NCBI GenBank assembly: GCA_945910005.1
Contig: OX246748.1
Location: 10,499,165-10,563,164, forward strand
Reading direction: 5' to 3'
DNA length: 64,000 nucleotides
Source: Isoperla grammatica
Taxonomy: Eukaryota; Arthropoda; Insecta; Plecoptera; Perlodidae
Shown in pieces: positions 37,905-48,766 of this stretch. Under the pieces are notes generated by a model that saw nothing but the letters and a program-made list of their open reading frames with translations, did not search any database and was not told the origin of the DNA. The translations under genes were made by a program, and so were the position numbers. Numbering within the stretch: the stretch's first letter is position 1; every line of letters starts with the position of its first letter.

Positions 37905-38214
37905 GTGACAGATAGCAGCAGTTGCGCTAGCACCAACTCCATCCGATCAACTGCGAGGTCGAACCACGCGAAGGCATTGCAAGGGTTTACAGTGTGGGAT
38001 AAACCCTATGGCGAAGGGAACGCACCTATGCGTACATGGTGAATGACTCACCGCACGGGGTTGTACCATACTTACAAGTGGAGCGTATTGACATTCTTGC
38101 TGCAAGAAACATATCCGATGCTTTCGCCACGGATATTTGGGTCCCGAACAACCAGCGGTGATTCCGATGCCTGCATCTGGTTGGTCCATCCTCACTAGCT
38201 GTGGCTAATTTCCC
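37905..38214. other. unidentified GC-richer block
   Basis: Stands out from its AT-rich surroundings by composition. It is open on the minus strand for 82 codons (37947-38195), with several cysteines and histidines but no motif I recognise. It may be the remains of a coding element or of a GC-richer repeat. It directly precedes the dimerised tail at 38215-38575. Confidence 0.3.
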
Positions 38215-38575
38215 ATATGAAGCTAATTGTTTAATTAATTTATTAATTATGATGGATTAATTGGTTAATTAGTGAATCTAATGATTAATTCATATATTGT
38301 CATTTAGTGATTTAGATTTAGATTGTCACTGTGTGAAAAATGTCCGCTCTATCGGACGTTGGGAAGTGGGTGAAATATCGATTTCCATATAAAACATTAA
38401 TTAATTAATTATGATGACTTGATTGACTATTTAGTAAATATGACAACTGATTCATATAGCATCATTAAGAATACGTATGTGTGAAAAATTTCAGCTCGAT
38501 CGGACATTTAAAAGTAGGTGAAATATCGATGGTAAGATTCCGTCTAGACAAACAGACAAACAAACACATGAAGCT
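38215..38575 (+). mobile_element. dimerised retroelement 3' tail
   Basis: Two direct copies offset about 148 bp: GTGTGAAAAATGTCCGCTCT at 38331 and GTGTGAAAAATTTCAGCTCG at 38479. Each is preceded by TTAATTAAT-rich sequence and followed by ATCGGACG or ATCGGACA, AAGTGGGTGAAATATCGAT or AAGTAGGTGAAATATCGAT. The end ACAAACAGACAAACAAACAC is typical of 3' ends of some arthropod LINEs. No coding part remains. Confidence 0.5.
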
Positions 38576-38879
38576 ATAATATAAGCGATGTAAAAACTAC
38601 ATGAATGAATGAAGGAAGCTATATTTATTCTGAGTTCAGTGCATGCTTCATACAAAAACCATTACAAGTAAAGGAACGTCTCCATAGATTATTTGTCTTT
38701 GGATTCGCATTATCACATATAATCTCCGTAAACTTGATCCAGTGATTGAAAACAGTACGCTAATATGTGTTATATTATACTCAAATAATATAGATGGTGG
38801 ATTTTCATGATAGTTTATCCTGTGGAAATGGCGATCCTGTCAATATCTTTTTACTAAGGAGGGATATACCTAACCCCCC

Positions 38880-40062
38880 TTCAAGTCAACCATAGTCAAA
38901 AAATATAATAAAATTAAATCAACACATTTTATATTATTTAATATATATTTATTTCTGAATCTAACATATCCATATACACAATCATTGTAACCATGCATAT
39001 CCAACACATAAAACAAATATGCACAATAGACAACATTATCTCATTGAAGAGAGCGCGCAAGCATTTGACACTCAAGTCTCTGCAGGGCTCAGGGTGATAC
39101 ATTTTGATTTATTCGTCTGGGGAATCATATATTGAGCTACGGGTTTTGATATGAGTATAATAGGGTTATTTACGTCATACATCGATCCACATTGATAAAA
39201 TAGTTGTACTTGATAGTTTTATTGGTCTGAACCTCGTTGTTTGTAACTGTAATGTATGGATAATGAGCTTGTTCAAACGGACATAAAATAATTACATAAC
39301 ACAGTCTAATCGTTTATTTATACATTAATATCATGTTTATATTTCCCATCTATACACGTTATATTGTTCGTTTGACGGTTTTGTGATAACATATAAAACA
39401 AAATACAATATTCCATTTGGTCAGATCATACATTAGGATTGCTTTGCTTTACTGCTCGTTTTAAATCTTGTGTATTTTGATTTTTTAACAGTGTGTGATC
39501 AAGTGCGATTCTATTTTGTTTACATTATGACACAGTAATCGAGTACATACTATAGTAAAACAACAACAACAAGAACGTTCCATGCAATGTGTGGTAGGGT
39601 TACGAGTGGACTATGGAAGCGAATTGTGATGAATTACTAATGACTTCATGAAGGTATACATCAGCTAGACACGAATGTTTTTAAAGCCATTGATCGTGTA
39701 TTTTTGTTTGTTTATATCAACTGTGATTTGACTAATGTTTTTTTTTATACTAGATCGGTTGTGGGTATACAATACTTATATACATGGTTGATTGGTTGAC
39801 TATACATATATTTTAACAGACTATACGACGCTTGGGTATATTTGATAATTTTGCTGTTGTGTAATAATGAATGACTGCCTCTACGTGTTGTGGGTACCAC
39901 CGTGTGGCTATTACATGGTTCGGTAAAAGAATAATATTTCATTCACACCGGATGCTGCACCGGTCTTAGATAAAATTACCAAAAATAAAATGACTTAGTT
40001 ATCATCGCTGTAAAAGTTAAAAATTAAAAACACGAGTCTCTCTCTTCCATTTGTTTGTCTGT
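38880..40062 (-). other. possible 3' UTR of FAM43 (minus strand)
   Basis: About 1.2 kb after the FAM43 stop, without repeats that match elsewhere in the window. Minus-strand AATAAA signals occur near 39309 (TTTATT on +) and again near 38950. Which one is used cannot be read from sequence. The open frame at 39745-39942 has no support. Confidence 0.3.
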
Positions 40063-41633
40063 TCAAACTTGCACGCATTGCGAGTTACGGTTGCTTGACC
40101 TTAAGATACTTTTGATGATTTGCCTCTGCGGCGTGTCCTTCGCGTCCGGTTTCAGGTACTCCTTCTCCGTCGACTCGACGTAGCCGCTCTCGTCCGACTC
40201 CGTCTCGTCGTCCTCCTTGCCTAGGTCCTCGTCGGAGAGCGAGTCCAGCAGGAGGAGTTCCTCAGGGTCCTGCGAGGGGGGCGGAAACGTCGCCGACCGC
40301 CGGAAGGTGTTCTTCAGGGTGTCCAACTCCAGCAGCATCTCGTCGGCCTCTCCCATTGGTCGAAACTCGACGACATCGTCGAAGTCGGGGTCGTGATGAA
40401 CGTTTTGACCGTCGTCGTAACCTTGAATACCTCTTTGTAGCTCCTGATAGATGATGTTGTTCGAGTGTTGACCTCCTATGATTTGCGTCTCCTGATACAT
40501 GTACGGTAACGCCGGATACGGTCGCGTCGTGTTCTCTTGATTCCGCCGCGCGGACGAAGTGTCCGAACTGCCGCTACCCGAACTCGAGATACTCTGTAAA
40601 CTGTTCTCGTCACTCTCGCCCAACTCGTCAGACGTCACTTTTGTACATTCTTCCTCCTCTTCGTCGTCCTCTTTCCCTAATACTAACAGTCTTTCATTGT
40701 TGTACGAGTTTGAATACCTCCTCCTATCGGGCTCGATCGCCCAGCCTACCCTCTTAACACTATTTCGTCGCACAAGCGGAGACTTGCTAAACCTTCGTTC
40801 ACTCATTTCCGGTACGGTTAAACCGTCTTCCGGTACGGGCTGTACGTCGAAGACGTGCTGCTCGGACGTACTATTTGCTGGCGATGACTCGTGTTTACCG
40901 ACAAACACCTCTTCGTACCTCCTATCATCCTGATTGTCCTCGACTTCTTCGTGTAATACAACCTCAGGTACAGACTTCTCTCCCGATATCACGCTCACCC
41001 TCTGGAATATCCTGGATATGTGTTCCGGGCTCAGGTGTTTTATCTCATCTTTGGCAAGAGGGACCGAGTTTATCCTCTGCAGGAACCGGGAATGTGTAGA
41101 CTTGTAATCTTGATCGTCGTCCTCCTCTAGACTCTCCTCGATGGCCGTCAGCTTCGGCGCCGACTTGGACCTCTCGAGGGGCGGCCGATAGTTGTGCGAC
41201 CCGGTAGAGAGCAATATCTTCCTCCTGGGCAGGGACGGGTTGTCGTAGACGGAGTTGGCCAACGAGAGTCGCGCATTCTGCCGGCAAACCTTGTCGCGCT
41301 TGAACTCCAACAGCGCCTGCGCGAGCTTGGAGCGTAGCTGCGTCGCCATGCGCTTGGCCACGGCCTCCTTGGAGCAGAGGACTGCGTGACAGCGCAGCTC
41401 CTGCTTCAGCTTGCGACCCTCGTGGCGGTAGACCCAGCAGAAGATGCGCGGGAACGCCGAGGGGGCTGCGCAGTAGGTGACGCGGTGGGACCAGTACTCG
41501 GTGAGGCCGTGCTCCTTGGTCACCGCCTTCAGGCCGGACTGGGTGACTGTGACCTTCATCTGGACGTCTGGCTTCGACGAGCTCGTGTAGTTCTTCCACA
41601 GGGTCGACAGCGGCTTCTCCACGCAACCCTCGC
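40063..41633 (-). CDS. FAM43-like PTB/PID protein, terminal coding exon
   Basis: Encodes 523 residues to a TGA at 40063-40065. Residues 1-115 are most of a PTB (phosphotyrosine-interaction) domain: GEGCVEKPLSTLWKNY, KPDVQMKVTVTQSGLKA, HRVTYCAAPSAFPRIFCWVY and the C-terminal helix around EAVAKRMATQLRSKLAQALL. The FAM43 signature PPLERSKSAPKL follows at 151-162; vertebrate FAM43A has PPVERSRSAPKL. The remaining tail is long, acidic and serine-rich, with a basic patch (RRFSKSPLVRRNSVKRVGW) and no further domain I recognise. Vertebrate FAM43A is about 423 residues, so this tail is longer. The frame is open upstream to 41706, but the family match begins at GEGC. GTTTGTTCCAG at 41634-41644 is a good acceptor, with CTAAC branch-point candidates at 41656-41664, so the exon starts at 41633 in phase 1. 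The N-terminal exon(s) are not found. Function is poorly known; an adaptor-type, cytoplasmic role is inferred from the PTB fold. Confidence 0.9.
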
Positions 41634-41664
41634 CTGGAACAAACAACGACACACCGTTAGTTAG
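41634..41664 (-). promoter_or_regulatory. splice acceptor and branch site of FAM43 terminal exon
   Basis: On the minus strand: GGACTAACTAACGG (two overlapping CTAAC branch-point matches), a T-rich tract, then GTTCCAG immediately before GCGAGG. The split glycine codon fits a phase 1 intron. Confidence 0.7.
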
Positions 41665-41830
41665 TCCATCAGGGGAACAGGATAAGTCAGAAGATTTTAT
41701 ACACAAGCATTAATAAATAACACGTAACGCGATGCGCTTTGTTTGTATGTATAGGAGGATGAGCTCAAGGGGAGTGATCAGGGGAACAGGACCAGTTATG
41801 CTATGTCCGCTCTTATCACTTCCAATGAAA
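41665..41830. repeat. two units of a 110-bp tandem repeat in the FAM43 intron
   Basis: ATCAGGGGAACAGG at 41669 and 41777, each followed by an AGAAG or CAGTT segment. TAACGCGATGCGCTTTGTTT lies between them. The unit matches the five-copy array at 43047-43560. Confidence 0.75.
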
Positions 41831-43046
41831 AATTGAACTATCTGCTAATATGTTTTCACCATGGTAACCACCAATCAAAACCTGTGAAATCAAGACAAAC
41901 CAACTCATAAGCATTAGATTAGTTATACAAATTTGTATTTATTTTTACAATTTCGTTTGAAACACATTTAGCTTCATGGGTGCACAATATGGTATTTCAG
42001 ACGCAAGTACATTGTCTGAATGCGTATTATAGTGGGTGGTAGGGTAGTAACCTGTTGATTGTGGCTACGCAACCCCCTCTTACTGAGGTTTCAACTGACC
42101 GAAGCTAATTCACCCTCCCCCCCTCTCTCATCCCTCTCTCTACAAAGGAAATCATAACACACCCCTCTTTGTGATGAGAGTGAAAGGGAATAGCGATGAA
42201 CTGGGAAACACTATCGAGTTCCATACGACAAAACACAAACAAGCAATATTTCTTTTTGCCAGTCCAATTAAGTATGGATACGTTTTGTTATGTAGGAACG
42301 ATCAACATGCATCTATTTGCTTGTTATCGCTTCAATAGATATCGTTTGTATCACAAGGAAATATCAAATATTCAAAATGAAACGGATACACATAAAATTT
42401 CATCATAACACATATAGCGCACAACACTTCAAACACGTCATTATTCGTTCTTAATTATCAAGGGGGTTTATCTCCTTCTAAACGAAGTAAGAAGATACAA
42501 TCTGTAAACAACCATATTTTGATGCTGTACACATATCCAGCGAGCAGCCATTTTACCGGCGTCGTGACATTTTAACTCTACCCCCTTTACCGACCGAGTC
42601 TACATAAAATGACAACCAGAGCGTACCGCGTTCACCAACTGAAACTGACTGTAGACGTAACTTAAGTCAAGATCCGTCGTTTGTACTTGAGACGCTTGTA
42701 CGAGTATAATATAACGATATTACGAACATACGTGAGGCATATTGTTCAACCAAGATCGGTGGCCCCTTCTAAAACTGACAGTCGGGAAACTCTCAAGTTA
42801 TGTAACCAATATACGAAGGAATTTGCACAGATTGGTTGGTTGCGATGATCGCGGTGTATATTCAAGATGGCCGGTCTAGGGTCAACTATTCTAATTGGCC
42901 CCACGGAATGTTCAAGTAGAATCTCGGCGACGTGTTATATGTACCCTACTCAGGCTCGTTATGCAAAGTGACACTCGCCTAGTCTATCTACATAGACACT
43001 CACTATGTACAAGCAAACATTCAGTCAGTCAGTGTACTCGACTTCT
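41831..43046. other. FAM43 intron or upstream spacer
   Basis: Unique AT-rich sequence, with a CT-rich patch at 42100-42165. No exon with the expected FAM43 N-terminal PTB strand (a YxVxYLGN-type sequence) is recognised here on the minus strand. Confidence 0.4.
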
Positions 43047-43560
43047 CGATGTAACGCGATGCTCTATGTTTGTATGAAGGGAGGAGTGATCAGGGGAACA
43101 GGAGAAGCAAGAAGCTTTATTATACAAGTACACTTGACTGTCTTGCTTGCGCAATGTAACGTAAAGCGATGCTCTATGTTTGTATGGAGGGAGGAGTGAT
43201 CAGGGGAACAGGAGAAGCAAGAAGCTTTACTATACAAGTACACTTGACTGTCTTGCTTGCGCAATGTAACGTAAAGCGATGCGCTTTGTATGGAAAGAGG
43301 ATGAGCCCGAGGAGCGATCAGGCGAACAGGAGAACCAAGAAGGTTGTATGCACAAGCGTTACTTGTAAAGCAATGCGCTTTGCATGGAGAGAGGATGAGA
43401 GACAGAGAGTGCACTATACATTATCAGGCGAACAGGACAAGGCGGAAAATTTTTATACACAGCATTTGTAACGCGATGCGCTTTGTACTGACAGGAGAAG
43501 TTCGAGAGAAGTGAAGTGGTCAGCGAAACAGGACATGCCAGAAAGTTTCCATCAAAACAA
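43047..43560. repeat. 106-118-bp tandem repeat, about 5 copies
   Basis: ATCAGG(G/C)GAACAGG recurs at 43089, 43199, 43317 and 43423, with a degenerate form near 43519. Units also share GTAACG(TAAA)GCGATGCTCTATG and AAGAAGCTTTAT segments. The first two units are nearly identical and the rest more diverged. Frames spanning it on both strands are by-products. Confidence 0.85.
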
Positions 43561-43824
43561 CCCACTTTTTGCGCGTATTTATTGTCGATCCACTCGGACA
43601 TGGAAAATGATTTTCACCGTGGGGGGTATAATACACGATGCACTAAAATAAAGATTCGCCTTGTTTACATAGTTCTATTAACAACATGGTGGCTAAAATA
43701 GTTTGTAACAGACAAAGCCACAAGAAAATGTTCTTTATGAGCAGGTCAGTTCAGGTATAAATAGTATTTCTGTATCCAATTTACTATTTACCTAGTTGAT
43801 ATAGCGGCTCCAAAGTCACAATTT
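43561..43824. other. spacer
   Basis: Contains a family C SINE body scrap near 43800 (TAGCGGCTCCAAAGTCAC). Otherwise nothing recognised. Confidence 0.35.
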
Positions 43825-43825
43825 A

Positions 43826-43902
<77 letters not shown>
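43825..43902. repeat. GT/AT dinucleotide microsatellite
   Basis: A short GTGTGTGTGTG stretch passes into an uninterrupted (AT)n run of more than 30 repeats. Confidence 0.97.
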
Positions 43903-43905
<3 letters not shown>

Positions 43906-44984
43906 ATTAAATTCTAGAAGCGAGGAACCCATAGCCCGAACGAGTCGGCGCCTTCAGTAATGGAAGGAGGAATAAATCCTTTTATGAAAACTAATTATTT
44001 ATCTTGTTCATTGTATCGATCACCTCAGGTTATCTACATCTAGGTACATTCCAGGTTATCATTCAGGTAATCTACATTTAGATAAATTTTGTAAATGTAT
44101 ATAATTTAATTTAATTCAAATCAAGAGCTTGTTTTGCTAACAGAACTCCGCAGGGAAATTCTCACATCGAAGCTACTACTACTACTACGTATCTTCGCTC
44201 TTTGAAAACCTTTGAGCAGGAATTCTAATACAGATAATTGTAGAAATGTTCGTTAAATACAACCATTAATTACCCAGACAGCCTTTGAGCTTTGCAGCCA
44301 CACACACACACACAGATGAACTAAACTCAACACGGTTCCAGACTGGCTGTGTTTTGAAAACCACCACAGGAGAAGTAGAAACCAACCACGCTATTCACGC
44401 CCATTATTCCAATAGAAAAGCCTAAAATTACAACGTTTCTTGGTTCACGCGTGGTGGTCTGTACGTACGTAGGCCTATATGATTACTGATTACTGATTAC
44501 TGGTGCGCATGTGTGGTGCATCTCGGGGGCAAGTTGAGCAACTATACCGAGATCTCGCAAGTCGCGAGAAACGGCTTCTTCTTATAAGACCGGACAAAAA
44601 CAATCAGCTCGGAGGAAATTGCCGATCCTCTTAGAGTATTACGCAAGCTGAGATGCAGGTACAGCTATCGCCAAAAGTATTTGAAATCCATACGAATATA
44701 ATTATCAGTATTTATATAATATATGTACCTACATAATATATAGAAAATACACTTATTGAAATCCTTGAAATCCATACGAATGTAATAATCAGTATTTATA
44801 TAATATATGTACCTACATATATAAACAAATACACTATACTTTGTACTGCAAATCAGTTTATGTAACCGAGTAAGTAGACAATAAATACAATTTCATTTAA
44901 ATATAATTCATGTAGGTGTTCAATTGTTTGTTGTAGGAACGCCTGATTTCGTATATATATATATGGGGCAAGAATATCCACTGA
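43903..44984. other. AT-rich spacer with small repeats
   Basis: Includes a short CA run at about 44300, TGATTACTGATTACTGATTA at 44480-44500, and an 84-bp tandem duplication at 44681-44840 (TTGAAATCCATACGAAT at 44681 and 44765). No gene is supported. Confidence 0.55.
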
Positions 44985-45085
44985 TCTACATCGACGTATG
45001 ACTGAGGAAAACCTTCAGTCAGTGTTGTTGGAGGGAATCGAATATATGAATACTCAATTAGATACTGGCGTGCTATAACCTTTAG
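44985..45085 (-). mobile_element. tRNA-derived SINE remnant (family D)
   Basis: On the minus strand: TATTCGATTCCCTCC (B-box region), followed by AAGGTTTTCCTCAGTCATAC, as in the copies at 23047 and 58845. It abuts the dispersed repeat at 45087. Confidence 0.5.
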
Positions 45086-45086
45086 A

Positions 45087-45320
45087 TTATTTAATTATTT
45101 GATGTTTAACGACACTCGGCAAGTATGATCTTATGACGTCGGGGAGTGATTGGACGACAGGAACAGTTAGGACGTAAAGGAGAGGACGTGGACTGCTTTT
45201 CGTCTCCTCAACCAGTCCGGCTAGGGTGGCCCTACCAGAAGCATACGCTTCCGCCGGCATAGCTCTCGGGATCACCAAACCACGCAAACCTGCCCACCAC
45301 GATAAGGTAGCAGTCCCCTG
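45087..45320 (+). mobile_element. 240-bp dispersed repeat (family A), copy 1
   Basis: Order of conserved blocks: TTGATGTTTAACGACA, GACGTCGGGGAGTGATTGGA, AGGACGTAAAGGAGAGGACG, TGGACTGCTTTTCGTCT, CCAGTCCGGCTAGGGTGGCC, CTACCAGAAGCATACGCTTC, CGCCGGCATAGCTCTCGGGA, CAAACCTGCCCACCACGATA and AGGTAGCAGTCCCC. GAAGC-ATAC-GCTTC in the middle is a short stem-loop. Other copies are at 54850, 55690, 56290, 57395, 58165 and 62430. It has no coding sequence of its own, and the class is unknown to me. Confidence 0.8.
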
Positions 45321-46685
45321 GAAATTGTTCCCTTTTCATCAGAATTAAATTAATTCTTTACTATTATTGAAGAACTGTACTATTGTTTATTTAACACCCA
45401 CCCTATTCAGTATTCAGTCATAAAACTGATTTTCAATTATTTAAATCGAAATGTAATTTTTTTTTAAATTTTAAATTTGTTTGCTTTAATATTTCTTTCA
45501 ATAATCGTATAAGATTAGTTAGGCTACCGGTTACAAGTAGGCTATGCAAGTTTCAAGAGGTTATCCAACCAACAGCTCCAAGAATATTGTCGGATGTTAG
45601 CTAACTCTCTCACGGGTTCATATCGATCGTAACAGTTTCTCTGGCACTGATCGAACATCTGCGGGCTAGATAATTCACCATCCATATAGGCGGCGAAAGT
45701 GTGATATTCGGTAGGCTAAGGTATATAGCAGATATTACATAACCTACGAAGCTACACACCGCATGTAATGCATGGTTGTTACTGGAAGCTTACATATTGT
45801 TACCGTAAGGAGTATTACAAACAACTTTTACTATCGGTTTACTACAAAGTCCAGATACATGTATATTTAAAACATATATATACATACAGCAATTTAATTA
45901 TAGACAAAGTATTTGTGGGCTCGTTGTCATTTTTTGGTTTTTCTTTCCTTTTTCTTTCAATTACCTCGTTACTAATCTCTTTTTATAAACATTGTCTTTG
46001 AGTTTTGTTTCTTCATTTTGCTGTTTTTTGTCCATAATATATTGGCATAACTTTTCTTTTTTGACAAGGGTATATTTGTGTTATATGCCAATATGATATT
46101 TCTTTTTTTCTGATGTACCTCTTTAATATAAAAAGAGATCTTGTACAGTTAAATTTTAAATGTAATATTAATGCGTAGTTTTTTTAATTTTTAGACCCGG
46201 TATATTATGAACAGCTAATAAGGAAGTTAATTTGAGCTAATAAGCTATTAGGTGGATTTTAAGCGTTCTGATTGGTGGTTGCCATGGTGAAAACGATTTA
46301 TTCTAGTCATGCTGACGTTGTTATTGGCTGTTCGTAATACTGCCCCTTTGTTTAGTTACAATTTTATTTTATTTTGTTCACTGTTTTTGTGTTTTTATGA
46401 TTGTTGCATTTTAAATTGTTTGTTTGTACAGTTGCAACTTATTCTTCTCCTTTGTAATACAGTTTTATAAAAACTGAATAGAATAGACACAAACGAACAA
46501 CGAACAACAACATACACACATATTTTTATTTGCCGGTCGGTGATCGTAAAAACTCACGGGTAAAATAATATTGCGTTTAATGGCTTTTTAAAGAGGTAAT
46601 TTAATTTCCAGACAACATTTTGTAACGCGTCGAGTCGAACTAGATGTTCGTCATTAAAAACCGCTTAGAGTGAAACAAAACGTTG
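45321..46685. other. AT-rich spacer
   Basis: No gene or recognisable repeat. The 77-residue frame at 45768-46001 is AT-driven and unlike known proteins. Confidence 0.45.
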
Positions 46686-47920
46686 TAGTCCTTTGCATAA
46701 CGCTCGAAAAAGGCCTGGTCGGTATAAAATTTGGGTCAAAGGATGACATATATCAAATGAAAGCTTGAGACGAGTACTTTTCAAAAAACCATGATATACC
46801 TCTAGCAAATCCAGCTTTCTATGTCAAAACCAGGGTCAAAGGTCAAATTTGTAATTTTTTAAATAATTTTTTATTAAATAACGAAAAATGTTTGCAAGTT
46901 TAAAAATAATCTTTTAGTAAGATAAACATATAAAGTTTATTAAAAAAAAAATTAAATTACCTACTTACCTTTTTTGACCTTGATTGGGGTCAATTTCCTC
47001 AAAATGGGTAATTTATAAAATTTTCTTCGATTTATTGGCCAATATTAATTATATCAACGTACTTACTCATAAATATGTTAAAATGAATAGTTCTTATTGT
47101 TATCACATTGTTTTTTCGGTATTCATTCAAAATGGCGGTCAAAGGTCAATAGGTAAGTATCGTCAAACTAGGTCTAGTAACTAAAATATTACTTGTGGGT
47201 ACTCTGAAGACGCAGAATTTTAACTGCAATTACAATAACGAATAACAATATCATGTTTTAATCGTAAGAGAATGTAATTATCATATAACTTATAAACTAC
47301 TTAAGATTGTTAGTGAATTTCTAATTAATGTCCTCAGACATCAGGGTATTCTTGAATGGGTGTGCAACTGCAACAAAATACATTTTTAGAAAAGAGCATG
47401 ACCATGCTGAGATACGTGATATGATACTAGTATTATGTTATATCTACCTTAGCAGTCACTGTCCAAGTTGTCAGATTAATCACCTTCTGACTCACTGGAA
47501 TTCTCATGCTGGCTACTGGTACTGGTACTGGTACTGGTTCTGGTATTTGTACAATCCTTCAGCTTACAAGCGTGGGTACACTTTTATTGATTGGCCAAAC
47601 ACTCACATGTCGGCATCTTGCAAACACGGCAACAGTTACAGGCTAGGAGATCCATAACGGTCAAAGGTACTGGAGTTCCAATCATCCACTCGTTGCTCAG
47701 ATCTCCTTCTGCCGTGGTTTCCCATCCATAGCCACGCGGATCAGGAACATCAGGGTTGGCGTCCAAACAACGTATCCAGATTCCAGACCGCTGTTTGGTG
47801 GTTAGCTCGCAGCCGCAGGATTTGAAGCAGTAGGCAATCGTTTCAAGGTGGTAGCTGATTAGACTTAATATCATCACATTTACTTTTAAAAAGCTCGTAG
47901 GGCAGCTGGTTGACGCTTGA
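46686..47920 (-). repeat. left arm of a 2.9-kb inverted repeat
   Basis: Runs from GTCCTTTGCATAACG near 46686 to AAGCTCGTAGGGCAGCTGG and TTGACGC near 47917. It is a reverse-complement copy of 48353-49588 over essentially its full length, with scattered substitutions and small indels. Examples are CAAAACCAGGGTCAAAGGTC at 46824 against GACCTTTGACCCTGGTTTTG at 49440, and TGTCCTCAGACATCAGGGTA at 47328 against its complement near 48940. It has gained a small GGTACT array at 47511-47550. Confidence 0.9.
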
Positions 47921-47922
47921 CT
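47584..47922 (-). pseudogene. transposon-type cysteine-rich C-terminus, inverted duplicate
   Basis: The minus frame reads IWIRCLDANPDVPDPRGYGW, then ETTAEGDLSNEWMIGTPVPL, then TVMDLLACNCCRVCKMPTCE, then CLANQ and a stop. It is the same protein segment as at 48488-48766 but shorter, because the frame closes after CLANQ. The cysteine pattern C-x-C-x3-C with a further CxC-like part resembles the cysteine-rich (CXC/tesmin-like) end of uncharacterised proteins encoded by many invertebrate repeats. It is carried by the left inverted arm. Confidence 0.6.
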
Positions 47923-48352
47923 ACCAAAAATCAAACACACTTCGAAGATGTGCAAAAACTAGCGAGTTCGTTGGGATTCGAGGTATGTAATACCCTCCCT
48001 GACCTCCATGCACTGGTTGTGACAAAGGTTGGAATTCATAGTCGGCCTTTTCACCTAGAGGCACCCAATGTTGCTATGGATATGTTTTCTATATGGGAAA
48101 TGACATGTATGAAACTGTTACCTTGTTAACAACGGGCGCATTTATAGGTGTAGGGGACGACTATGAGTTCCAACCTGAGTGAGCTCATTCAGTGGTAAAG
48201 GGAAAAAGAGAACTTTGAATATCATGAGAAAAAAACTCGCATTTCTGTGTCAAGCTAAGCAAGATGGATCAGGACTGGAGAGTTTCTGTCGATGTCATCA
48301 AAAAAACTCGAAGAGTTTGTCTGTAAACTCTGCTCTTTGACCACGACTCTGT
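47921..48352. other. spacer between inverted arms
   Basis: About 430 bp present once. On the + strand it holds broken coding sequence of the same transposon-type protein, annotated in the pseudogene entry at 47930. Confidence 0.7.
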
Positions 48353-48766
48353 CATGCGTCAACCTGCTGCGCTACGAGCTTTTTAGAAGTAAGTGTGATG
48401 ATATGAAGTCTAATCAGCTACCACCTTGTTACGATTGCTTACTGCTTCATATCCTGCGACTGTGAGTTATCAACCAAACACGATCTATTGATACGTTGCT
48501 TGGAAGCCAACCCTGATGTTCCTGATCTGTGTGGCTATGGATGGAAAACCACGGCAGAAGGAGATCTGAGCAACGAGTGGATGATTGGAACTCCAGTACC
48601 TTTGACCGTTATGGATCTCCTAGCCTGTAACTGTTTCCGTGTTTGCAAGATGCCGACCTATGAGTGTTTGGCCAATCAGCTGGAGTGTACCCACGCGTGT
48701 AAGCTGAAGGACTGTCCAAATATCGGTACCCAGCATGAGAATTCCAGTGAATCAGAAGGTGATTAA
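47930..48766 (+). pseudogene. transposon-type protein with cysteine-rich C-terminus, degraded
   Basis: Three frame pieces read in order on the + strand. First, HFEDVQKLASSLGFEVCN followed by TLPDLHALV (47941-48030), a position where relatives usually have a LxxLHALTGCDT-type segment. Second, VNLLRYELFRSKCDDMKSNQ followed by LPPCYDCLLLHIL (48358-48470). Third, IRCLEANPDVPDLCGYGWKT through NEWMIGTPVPLTVMDLLACN to a TAA at 48764. Cysteines in the last piece follow C-x-C-x3-C-x6-C-x6-C-x3-C-x4-C. Stops and at least one frame change separate the pieces, so no intact protein is made. The match is to a family of repeat-encoded proteins common in invertebrates; I do not know its transposon superfamily. 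The last two pieces are in the right inverted arm. Confidence 0.65.

Noticed and set aside
41045..41664. Frames of 193 and 92 residues overlapping FAM43 and a plus-strand frame at 40559-40933
   Set aside because: Shadows of the FAM43 exon in other frames; no family match.
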